A stretch of 64,000 bases of DNA, taken from Aedes albopictus (taxonomy: Eukaryota; Arthropoda; Insecta; Diptera; Culicidae). Shown one piece after another: positions 55,254-64,000 of the stretch (position 1 is the first letter of the stretch; each line of letters begins with the position of its first letter). Position numbers and translations under genes: made by a program. Below the pieces are notes generated by a model. That model made no database searches and was not told the origin of the DNA. It saw nothing but the letters and a program-made list of their open reading frames with translations. The DNA is taken from the NCBI RefSeq assembly GCF_035046485.1, contig NC_085136.1:83407734-83471733 (forward strand). Reading direction: 5' to 3'.

Positions 55254-56052
55254 TTACCTTCCCGGTCAGGCAAAGGCCGGGGTGGCTCTGCTGTACATAG
55301 TAGACGTCTCCATTCTACTCGGTCCATGGCTGTGTGTCTCCAGTTCCGCACTCTGCGGAGGGTCCGCAGATCGTCCGCTACTTGGTCGACCCACCTAGCT
55401 CGCTGCGCACCACGTCTTCTTGTACCGGTCGGATGACTCTCGAGAACCATTTTAGTCGGGTTGCTATCCGACATCCTGATGACGTGACCTGCCCACCGTA
55501 GCCTCCCGTTTTTTGCGGTGTAGGCGATGGTTGGTTCTCTCAGCAGCTGACGTAGCTCGGGGTTCATTCGCTTTCTCCAAGTCAGGTCTCCCATCTGCAC
55601 TCTGCCGTAGATGGTACGCAACACCTTCCGTTCAAAAACTTCAAGGGCGCGTTGGTCCTCTGCACGTAGGGTCCACGCTTGGTGCCCATGGAGGACAACC
55701 GGTCTAATGAGCGTTTAGCAGATAGTTAACTTCGTGTTACGGCGAACTTTATTCGATCGTAGAGTTCTGCAGAGTTAAAAGTAAGCTCGATTTTCTGCCA
55801 CAATGCGCCTCTGAATTTCTCTGCTGGTGTCGTTGTCGGCGGTCACTAGTCAGTACACGAATTCTTCAACCGCCTCGATTTCATCATCGTCGATATGAAT
55901 TCGGGGTGGCGGGCGCGGTGATTCCTTCTTGGGGCCCTTTGCCATCATGTACTTTGTCTTTGACGCATTAATGACTAATCCGATTCGCCTGGCTTCACTC
56001 TTTAGCCGGATGTACGCTTCCGCCATCGTCTCAAATTTACAAGCAATGATAG
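55254..56052 (-). pseudogene. RTE-clade LINE 3' copy
   Basis: Third copy of the family at 8040-11510. Minus-strand words include KSEARRIGLVINASKTKYMM, GDLTWRKRMNPELRQLLREP, LRWAGHVIRM and HPTGTRRRGAQRARWVD. It begins just after the place of the FADD box, so it has only the C-terminal part, with frameshifts and a stop near 55855. The 3' end at 55254 keeps a short GGTAAGTAT remnant of the tail. Confidence 0.85.
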
Positions 56053-56086
56053 TACTTCATGTGCCAGTGCTTTATATGAGGTGTCC

Positions 56087-56832
56087 TTATTGGTCGCATC
56101 CTTCTTTAGCACCAGCATCATCCCACGCGGTGCTTTTGACATCCGCGCCCAACGCCGAGAGACGATTTTCTCCTCGCATAGCCCGCAGTACATATGCGTA
56201 GCTACCTCCCCTAGTACCTCCCTCTGTTTTGAGGATAAATGCGCCGCTCTTCGTGCGTTTGCGAGCAAGTTTCGCCTTAGTTTTCCTCAATATTTTCTCC
56301 TTTCTCTTTTTGCCAACCGTAATCCCAGGATTCTCCTTCCCTTGAACTTGTTGACTTTCTCTTACTCGTTTTGCGACCGGTTTAGGGTTGCTCGCACTGC
56401 GTGGGTGTTAATCCATCACTGGCCGATCCTCGTCCACAGATCTCGGCCTTTTGGCTTGGGCCGAGTTTTTCGTCGTTCCTGCAGCCCAACAGGGTGCACC
56501 CTAGTAGTGATGTCCGTAGATGGGCAGTCGATTGGCGTTGACCTCTCCTTTCCACATGCATCGAATATACTACTTCGTCGCTCGACCAAGAGGTCGTACT
56601 CTTTCTTGGCCAGGGTCACCGATATGTGGAGCTTCAGAAGACCTTGTTTAAGGTCTTTGCTGATATTGTTCCGCCCGCTCGTGTAGTCGATCAACTGCTC
56701 TTCGAACTGTTCGACGACCACCAGCATTTTTGTAAGCCCATTTCTGTTGCGGTTCAGCGCACGTGTGAGTTCCGGTCCACTCATCTGCGTGTCCTCAGCC
56801 GTAGCTGAAGGGATTCTACCCTTGCAGCTCAT
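56087..56832 (-). pseudogene. R1-like LINE ORF1, N-terminal part
   Basis: The minus-strand frame from 56832 reads MSCKGRIPSATAEDTQMSGP, a coiled region with NISKDLKQGLLKLHISVTLA and a basic RRKTRPKPKGRD. A frameshift near 56400 leads to KTKAKLARKRTKSGAFILK and GGSYAYVLRAMRGENRLSAL. The order (helical region, basic region, G-S-Y-A-x-V-L motif) is typical of R1-type ORF1. The C-terminal knuckles are missing; the RTE copy adjoins the cut end at 56052. Confidence 0.65.
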
Positions 56833-57435
56833 GTCGGTGATATGTATATAACCAGTCCGCTTCTCGCGAACGGCTTGATCGTCTCGCTCTCTGGGTTCTC
56901 GTTTCCGCTCGCTTCGATAATAAATTTATTCATCACTGCAAAAGCCTTAGAGCCGCTGTCCCTCTCTGCCACTGAAATAGTCGCCCGAGGATCCCAGTGG
57001 TTATATATGCAAGCAAAGAGTCCACCCACGGGTTGGCACAGGCACTTATGCGACCTGAGCTCAAAGCCAGGATCAGCGCTAATCATGATTACTCAACTGA
57101 ACCAACTTCCACTCAGTTTCCTAAGTTGGTGGGTACAGATCGAGAAATCTAAGGCCTTGCCCTGGTTTTATGGAACGGAGGGCAGCTCCGACATCAGCCC
57201 ATTCGTCGTTTCAGGTCAGTGTCACCCAGTCCTACTAAGAGGACAGAATTCCGTCGCCACCAGCCCAGTAAACCACATATCGTATATTGATGTACACGCT
57301 ACATCGCATCTATATTCCTAAAAAATCTGAATCGTATTAAATGATAAATCGTTTTGTGGAACTGGTAAATCAAGTTGGATATAAATCGTCATTGCGACTC
57401 ATTAACGATCAGCTCTGTTGTCAACAAAAAAGCCG
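56833..57435. other. probable LINE 5' untranslated region
   Basis: The sequence upstream of the R1-like ORF1 start is GC-richer up to about 57330. I take it as the 5' leader of that element; the plus-strand 159-codon frame here (56842-57321) is then a chance frame. Confidence 0.4.
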
Positions 57436-57439
57436 TAGC

Positions 57440-59125
57440 TATAGCAATTAAACGAAGAACACTCAAATATGAACTACTTTAATAGAGTTGCTCCAATTTT
57501 ATGTAAAGTTATCCAATCGAGCCCAAATTTCTACCGTTTATAGCTTACTAGTTGTGCAACTAGCAGGAAAAATTTGAGAATATTTGGTGCATTATTGAAA
57601 AAGTTACAGCTTGCTGAATATATTTGAAATAATAAATAAAAGTTGCATGCTTCAATTAATTCGTAACTAGCGCCGCCTACTGACAGAACCTTGAACCAAT
57701 CACCTAATCAACTGAGCAGCCGTAACCAACCTAACAACATCGCCGAAGACATCAACTTTCTAAGTGATCTGAGTCCTGAGATATATGGAATATAATATTT
57801 GTTTGCTCACTAGCGCTGCCTTGTGGTGGAATTTTGAATCAAACGGCTCATCATTTGTTAGTTCTTGACCAGCCAAATAATATTGCCGAAGACACCAACT
57901 CTCTAAGTAATCAGGATGATGAGATATTTGGTATAAACATTTCATCAGTGTTACGTCTGTTTGTCTCTGGTATGACAGATATCACAGACAGCGAAATTTC
58001 CATACCGTACATCTTAGCACCATGATTACCTAAATATTCGGTATACTTGGCAAAGTTGTTAGGCCAGCCAAGGTTTTACTGGTGATGGGCCGTTTGATTC
58101 AAAATTCCACCACTAGGTAGCGCCAGACATGGGCAAAACACCAAACCGTGCCGCACCGGTGGCGTGTTCGCCCGTAAACACACCACCGTGTGTGTTCATA
58201 TCACCACCTTCGTTCAGCTTCTACTGATGAACACGCAGTGTGACTGGCGAAACACTCGTGTCGGTGTTATAACTCGAGCCTCAGTTTCGGCTCCGTGTTT
58301 CAGTTTTGGTTGAGCACGGAGGCCGAGTGTTTCCGATTGTATAAAACACCAAAGCAGTGAGCTCGGCCACAGTGCGTGGTAGCTTGGCTGCATCAGAGCC
58401 ACTGAGTCAGAAGGGACGAGAAAGACACAAAAGGAGCCGCCAAGTACTTCACTCTCGTCGTCGACCAACAGCATTTGCAAGTTTACAACTGGTGCTGGAG
58501 AATGAACGGCACCGAGCGCTTGAACTCGCACGAGTGTTTTGCATAATCGGAAACACTCGGGCTCCGTGTTACCCGAAGCGTCAAACACCGTGCCCAGTGC
58601 CTGAGCACCGCCACCGACACCGGTGTTGAGCCAGACACGGTGCGTGTTCGTTCTGAAACACGGAGAGCTAGGTGGTGGCTTGGCACCCATGGTGGTGTGT
58701 TTGAGCATCGACTCCTCGTGCAGTGCAGTGTTTGGACATGTCTGGGTAGCGCTGACGATAAATTAATTATTATATTCCATATATCTCAGAACTCTGATTA
58801 CTTAGAAAGTTGGTTTCTTCGGCAATGTTGTTTGGTTTATTAAGGCGTTTCAGTTGATTAGCTGATTAGTTCAGGATTCTGCCAATAGACGGCGCTAGTT
58901 GCAAATTAGTAGAAGCATGTATCTTTTACTTATTATCTCGAATATGTAACCTGTAACTTTCTATAATGTGTAGGGAATATTCTCAAATTGTATCTGCTAG
59001 TTGCACAACTAATTAGCTATAAATGGTACAAATTTGAGCTCGATTGGATAGTTTTACATGAAGTTGGAGCGACTCTAGTAAAATGTTTCATATTTGAGTG
59101 TTCTTCGTTAAACTGCTATATCTCT
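57440..59125. mobile_element. 1.7-kb foldback element
   Basis: 57440-57820 and 58740-59125 are inverted copies. Shared words are GAAGAACACTCAAATATGAA with its complement, AGTTGTGCAACTAGCAG and TATATGGAATATAAT. Divergence is about 15-20 percent by eye, so it is old. It is interrupted by the hAT-type MITE 58124-58744. Confidence 0.75.
58124..58744. mobile_element. 621-bp hAT-type MITE with 8-bp duplication
   Basis: GGTAGCGC stands at 58116-58123 and 58745-58752. The ends are CAGACATGGGCAAAAC and, reversed, CAGACATGTCCAAAC. Eight-base duplication and CAG-starting ends are hallmarks of hAT transposons. The body is GC-rich and has more than ten AAACAC/GTGTTT words in both orientations. No transposase. 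Confidence 0.85.
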
Positions 59126-59164
59126 GGATTAAGTGAACCGAATGAAATGAAATTTTGCACATTT

Positions 59165-59470
59165 ATGACTAATATATAGCTCTTTGAAAAATCTTTGACT
59201 TGACTTAAATATGTTCAAAGAAAACTAAATTACAGCTTTTTGATTGCTTTACGAAAAAAAAAATTCATTTCCATAATTTTGCAAATGTGTAACTTGCGCT
59301 TCCTTGTGGCAAAATTTCGAAACAAGTGGACCATTAACTGTAAGCCCTTGACCTACCAAACAACATTGTTGGTGTCTTTGAACTTGACCAGACCAGAATT
59401 CTGAGATATATTAAATTTAAAATCTGCTTGACCTCTAGCACCGCCTAGTGGTATATACAAAAGCATGCTA
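59165..59470. repeat. diverged copy of a foldback module
   Basis: CTTGTGGCAAAATTTCGAAA, CCAAACAACATTG and CACCGCCTAGTGG follow the order of 57820-57950 (CTTGTGGTGGAATTTTGAAT, CCAAATAATATTG). It shows that the TAGCGCC-type module is tandemly repeated beyond the foldback. Confidence 0.55.
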
Positions 59471-59837
59471 AGTTTTAAAAATTGCCTAGAACATTTTTAG
59501 TAAGTTGTATCCTTTTATAAAGTCCACCAAAACTATTCAAAATTTGATTACTTGTTCCTCAACGAGTTTGATTTAATTGGTGCAAATTTGGGCTTGATTG
59601 ATTATTCAACTTTACACGAAATTAGAGCCCTTCTATCTATATCTAGTTTTTGACTTCCGTTTATCAAATTACTGTACCTTAGGACTAAGCGAACCGAATT
59701 AAATTAAATTTTGAAAGTTTGCGACTAATGTATTGGTCTTCATGTATCGTTGGACTCGACTAAAATATGACCAAAGGCAAAAAAGTTGCAATTTATTGAA
59801 AACTTTTCGAAAAGTTCTAATGATTCGAATGTTTTAT

Positions 59838-59883
59838 CCAAGGGCTGAAAGTCTCTTTAATAAAGACAAATCAATCAAATCAA
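59838..59883 (+). mobile_element. 46-bp micro-retroposon with 13-bp duplication
   Basis: TCGAATGTTTTAT flanks it (59825-59837, 59884-59896). The insert is the 3' half of the tail seen at 48981-49044: AAGGGCTGAAAGTCTCTTTA, then AATAAA and ATCA repeats. Confidence 0.85.
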
Positions 59884-59896
59884 TCGAATGTTTTAT

Positions 59897-61240
59897 TTTT
59901 GTAAATTTGCTATGACTTTGTAAAACATTCTGATATTGTTTGTTTGTTTATTACCAGGGATTTTAACCTTTTATGAGTCATTCATCCCGTAAATTCTGAT
60001 ATTGTATAGAGAATAATTATTCAGCAGATTTTTGGATAAGCCACACTTAATTGACCGTAATCATTTCACAATAATGAAAAAAAAAGAAATGACAGAACTT
60101 GGCAGAAACATTTTTGTCTTCGTAAATACGACTCTAGACCCATTGTGCACTGAAAAGCCCGCATCCAGCAGGTTGCTGTTTGCAAGTGGAAAATTCCATA
60201 AAGACAATAGGACGCGAAGCTCAGCAGCGAAGCGAAAGTTATTTTTAGACGCAACCCGGTTCAACTTCTCGGGTTTGAATGGAGGTGTTTGTGTGTAGTG
60301 GTATGGAAGCTATGGAACCGTGTAGCGCATCTTAATACAACGAATGGATTATGATTTATCACATTTTCTGTACGATTTTAATACATAAATTGGTAGAAAA
60401 GGCATATCTCAATTTTTGGTAGCTTTTCTTGTTTTGCGTGAAGCAGTATCAAATTTTATAACACACTGTCTAACTCGGTGAAATGGCCGAGAGGTAAGGG
60501 ATATGCCTCACAATCAACGGATCAGTGTACGAATACATGCCAATATTTTACCTATAAATGAGTCATCTATCGAATCGGCTCTATAGCGATTGCTAGACCC
60601 ACTGTCAAGCTGCGGCGGCTGATTTGCTGCGTGGAAAGAACGTAATCTCGACATCGCTTTTACGACGCGACTGATGTGCAGCGAAAATGATGTGATAGGG
60701 TATTGGTTCCTTTATTAAGCATGTGGCTCCCATTTTCATCTTACGAAAAACAAAGGATTGAAGCGCTGTTTGTTTGTTTCTTATTTTTGTATTTTTTGTT
60801 AGAAGTGAGCACCCATGAAAACAAAAAGAACGGAATCAGTCGGTGCCGTAATCGCTTGTTTTCGAATAGGATGAAAAAGGGAGCGTGAGATTACTGATGG
60901 CACACATCCCCTATCACAAGAATTTTTTTGCTGTGTCGGTCACCTTTCAGTGCCAAGAACATCTGCAGAATGATCCGTTCAGTACTGTCCTGGTAAAATC
61001 AGAGCTGGTTACCCAAGGTTTCCAAATTTCAGCGCCCCTTCACCGCTCCGCCCTGAGGAAATGACTTCATAATAGCGCCCAATTAAGAATTTTCCGGGAA
61101 AACCCCTTCATGCATCATTATTCAACGATTTTTTTTCTGTAATTTACACGCAAGGAACATTCTTAAATCTAATTATGGATTCTTTGAGGATTTATCAAAC
61201 ATTCTGTGAAATGTTTACAGAAAGAAGATTCTCGCAGGAT
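59897..61240. other. no gene; one tRNA-like sequence
   Basis: At 60478-60550 GAAATGGCCGAGAGGTAAGG looks like the A-box half of a tRNA-Ser/Leu and TGTACGAATAC like a weak B box; the arms do not pair fully. Nothing else is recognised. Confidence 0.4.
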
Positions 61241-61241
61241 A

Positions 61242-62578
61242 CATTAAAACCTCTTTTTATGCATGCTATTTTTATGCACCTTTTTATGCCCTGGATAAAA
61301 AAAGGAAAGCTACTCAGAACCAATGTTGTGCATAAGAATATTTAATATTGACGGGAAATTGCAATGGCGGCCTGGGTGTGTTTATAGGGGAGAGCAAAGG
61401 AAAGGTTTCGGAGGCATTTTAAGAAGACTCAGAGCATTTAAGGCCGGTTTAAAAGGCGTTGCGGAGGCGTTTTGTGGGTTTCGGAGAATCTCAGGTGCGT
61501 TACATAGGGTCCAAGGTTGTTAAAGGGGGGTTCCGAAGGCATTTCTAGAAGCTTCGGAGCATTTTCGACGAAATTCAGAGGCGTTACGGAAGTGATACGG
61601 TGGAGTTTTTGGGGGTTAGGGAGCATCTCAGGTGCGTTACATGGGATCCGAGGGGGTTTAAGGGGGGCTTAGAGGCATTTCAGGAAGTTTCAGATTATTT
61701 TCGGAGAGATTCAGAGGCGTTACGGAAGTGTTACGGAGGAGTTTTTGGGGGTTTTGGGGCCTCTCAGGTGCGTAACATGGAATTCGAGGGGATTTCAGGG
61801 AAACCTTGGAGGAAGTTTCAGAGGATCACTTTGATTTAAAGGTGTTCTTGAAACCCCCTGTTACTATCCTGACTACCTGTTACTACCCTGTTACTACCCC
61901 GAAACGCCCCTGAAACCTCTGTAATCCCATTGAAATGCCATTTAAATCATCATAGTCAATCTTAAATGCCTATGAAACCCTTTTGGATGCTTTTAATAGG
62001 ATCCATAAACTCCCTTAAACGCACCTGAAAACCCCTTGCAATACTATCAAACGCCCCTAAAACCTCTAGGAACGCCCATAAAATGTTCCTGAAACACTCT
62101 GAAACTCTGAAATACTTTGAAACTCCCCTGAAACACTCTTCAAAGGCTCATGATTTCTCAAGAATTGGCCTTAAAGCCCATTGAAACGTCCCACGTCCCT
62201 GGAACCCCCTTAATACTATTGAAATGCCCCTGAATTTCCTGTAATCTTATTAAAACATCAACAAATCTTAACAGAAGGCCATTGAAAGGCTCCTCAAATC
62301 CCCAGAAACAACCCCTTAAAACGCTCCTGGAGCCCCTCAAAACGCCCCTGGAGCCTCTTGGAACCCCCTCTTTCGGGCTCTCTGGGAACTTTCGGGAAAC
62401 CTTTTTAGCCCCACATCAGATGCCGAGGAGCAAGACCTGTTCTCGCGAACTTGATTCTTTCATTAAAGCCCAAACTTAATTTATGCACAAATTTCCCTCT
62501 TTTTATGCCCTTTTTTTTAATTCATGCACTTTTTGATTTATGCAGTCCCAGCTATGTGCATAAAAAGAGGTTCCAGTG
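61242..62578. mobile_element. TIR element carrying a satellite core, copy 2
   Basis: Ends: CATTAAAACCTCTTTTTATG and, reversed from 62578, CACTGGAACCTCTTTTTATG. TA lies left (61240-61241), TT right, probably a mutated TA. Inner landmarks GCTACTCAGAACCAAT and TGTGCATAAGAATATTTAAT are shared with 45718-46779. The core has the G-rich orientation at 61390-61830 (GGTGCGTTACATGGGATCCG units) and the C-rich orientation at 61850-62420, so the two halves are inverted relative to each other. Confidence 0.82.
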
Positions 62579-64000
62579 TTTCTTGGAATAATTTTAGCAT
62601 GAGGGATTTTTAGTATTACTTCAAAATGCTGTAACGTTTTGACGTTTTTATTCTATTTAAGTAAAATAAAGTTTGAATTCAATTAGATTAAATTGTTACA
62701 TTTTTTGAATGTTTTGTTTTTGATTTTAGAATTTGTTTTTTTTTATGATTAATTATTAGTTTTCATGATTATTTTAGTTAATTTGTAGCTTTTGACGTTT
62801 TTGTCTTTTTTAGTAAAATCTTATGTGAATTGGATTCGTTGCATTTGACTTTGAGTTTGAACCGTTTTCCATTAGTAGAGATTAACCGTTTCACATATGG
62901 TTTGTGTCTAGGCTAAGCTAATGACGATTCATATTATGTATCTTATAGGACTTTTTCGATGGCGCTAAATAGTTTTTACGGCCATGTGCGATTTAAATTT
63001 GGCGCACTTGTATATAATAGTTTTTAGATTGAATAGACGACTGCTTCAATAGCAGGAAATTTACTTGACTAGAGATTTCGACTGACTCCATCACTTTCAG
63101 TTTGAGTCGGCTGGTGAGCAGAAGTGAGCTTCGGCGACCTTCGCCCAGTTCGTTCTGTTTTAAAGTTTTATTTTATGGATTTTGTCGCCAGGGGCAGACA
63201 CTCTGCTCCCTGTGCACGTATTTGTTGTTTTCAAAGGTAATATAAAATTGAATTCGTGTTTAGTGTATATTGTTTAATTCTGTGTTTCGTCCTTGGACTT
63301 CAGCGTCCAAGAGGCGCTTTTTATTTTGGGCTTTAAGCCACTAGTGCTCGTCCTCGCCCGCCAGTTACTGGCAGTTAAACGGACTCAAGGGGATACTTCC
63401 GGCCTACCTGCGTGCAGTTTAGGCACGATCAGGCAGAGTACTGGCGCCGACACCCCTCCGCACCTTTAGTTCGGCGAATGTCAAGGAGAGCCCACCGTCG
63501 TCGACGATTGGCCACGAAGATAGCACCGTCAACGACCAAAAACCTGCGCAGGTACGTTAATCATGGCCATGATAACACACACACACAACACACACACACA
63601 CACACACTTGACGAGCATTTTGTGAACAATATACGCGTTAATGAATTCAATTGTTTTAGTTTTTCTTTGTTTCTACTATTATTTTTGTTTTATTCCTTAA
63701 ATTCCTGTTTAATAAATTCACTTCACCGACCTCTAATTGTTTGTTATAGTTTATTCTGAGTTTTAGTCCGTTTTTGTGTAAATTTCCGTTATTGTTGGAG
63801 TTCGTACGTTTTGTACATTAGCTTTAGTTTATTTGGAGTCTTTAATCGGCCGTTCGAGAAAGCCCTTGAGATAGGAGTCGTTCAAATAGTCGGGCATATC
63901 GAAAATGAACCGGTGGTCTCTCGTACGCGAGAGTGGCGCAAAAGCCACCGCGTTTTTCAGATTCTCTCGAGCTAATTCGGCGAACGGTTACAATGCATTG
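62579..64000. other. possible start of an LTR element; CA microsatellite
   Basis: TATATAATAG near 63012 and the GC-rich block at 63100-63560 look like the promoter and leader of an LTR retrotransposon that would continue past the window, but no second LTR or coding domain is in view. A CA repeat lies at 63574-63607. CGCAGGTACGT at 63547 would fit a splice donor. Confidence 0.3.

Noticed and set aside
56081..57321. Long plus-strand frames (201 and 159 codons)
   Set aside because: Antisense to the R1-like ORF1 and its leader; the minus-strand reading has the recognisable motifs.
60478..60550. Functional tRNA-Ser/Leu gene
   Set aside because: A-box half is good but the B box is weak and acceptor and T arms do not pair.
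1..64000. CRISPR array, bacterial genes or endogenous viral element
   Set aside because: No regularly spaced repeats with unique spacers, no operon-like gene packing, and no recognisable viral polymerase or nucleoprotein segment in any frame I inspected.

Overview
The window looks like a mosquito genome, most likely Aedes. The reasons are several tRNA-derived SINEs of the Feilai type, many RTE- and R1-type LINE remnants, a Ty3/Gypsy LTR element, numerous TA-, TTA- and TTAA-flanked MITEs, and the AT-rich, intron-poor, repeat-dominated texture. I see no bacterial operon, CRISPR array, rRNA or convincing functional tRNA gene. No endogenous viral segment was recognised. Family names rest on motif recognition from memory, not on a search.

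Layout. 1-1.1 kb: 3' end of a LINE with an RNase H domain. 1.2-4 kb: degenerate GAA-rich repeat, a tRNA-derived SINE and a 1.4-kb foldback element. 4-6.8 kb: sequence without recognisable genes plus a SINE. 6.8-11.5 kb: two RTE-clade LINEs, the second nearly complete with endonuclease and reverse transcriptase. 11.8-21.3 kb: LINE remnants (ORF1 and RT pieces) broken by a Penelope-like insertion, a 2.2-kb inverted-repeat element, an inverted RTE copy and several MITEs. 23.4-30.2 kb: two kinds of degenerate satellite, a TTAA MITE, a hairpin MITE, a hammerhead-like motif and SINEs. 32-33.1 kb: two oppositely oriented LINE pieces.

The most structured part is 34.6-49.5 kb. One RTE copy is cut at a TA at 34885 and its reading frame resumes at 48661. 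Between these points lies a 13.8-kb insertion bounded by inverted repeats. It contains a related MITE (35103-42446), which itself contains a complete LTR retrotransposon (35595-42032), whose pol gene carries a further MITE (38040-38529). The rest of the insertion holds a small candidate intron-containing gene (44838-45144), a satellite-bearing TIR element and more MITEs.

52.2-54.9 kb holds a long foldback with a tRNA-like sequence in its loop, then an intact gag-like gene flanked by a 13-bp target duplication and a poly(A) tail. 55.2-57.3 kb holds RTE and R1-like pieces. 57.4-59.5 kb is a foldback with a hAT-type MITE (8-bp duplication) inside. 61.2-62.6 kb is a second copy of the satellite-bearing TIR element. 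The last 1.4 kb may begin another LTR element.

There is almost no working host gene content. The only long uninterrupted reading frames are the LTR element's RNase H-integrase region and the gag-like gene at 53769-54740. The genes do not form a pathway; the window is a record of successive insertions whose order can be read from the nesting.
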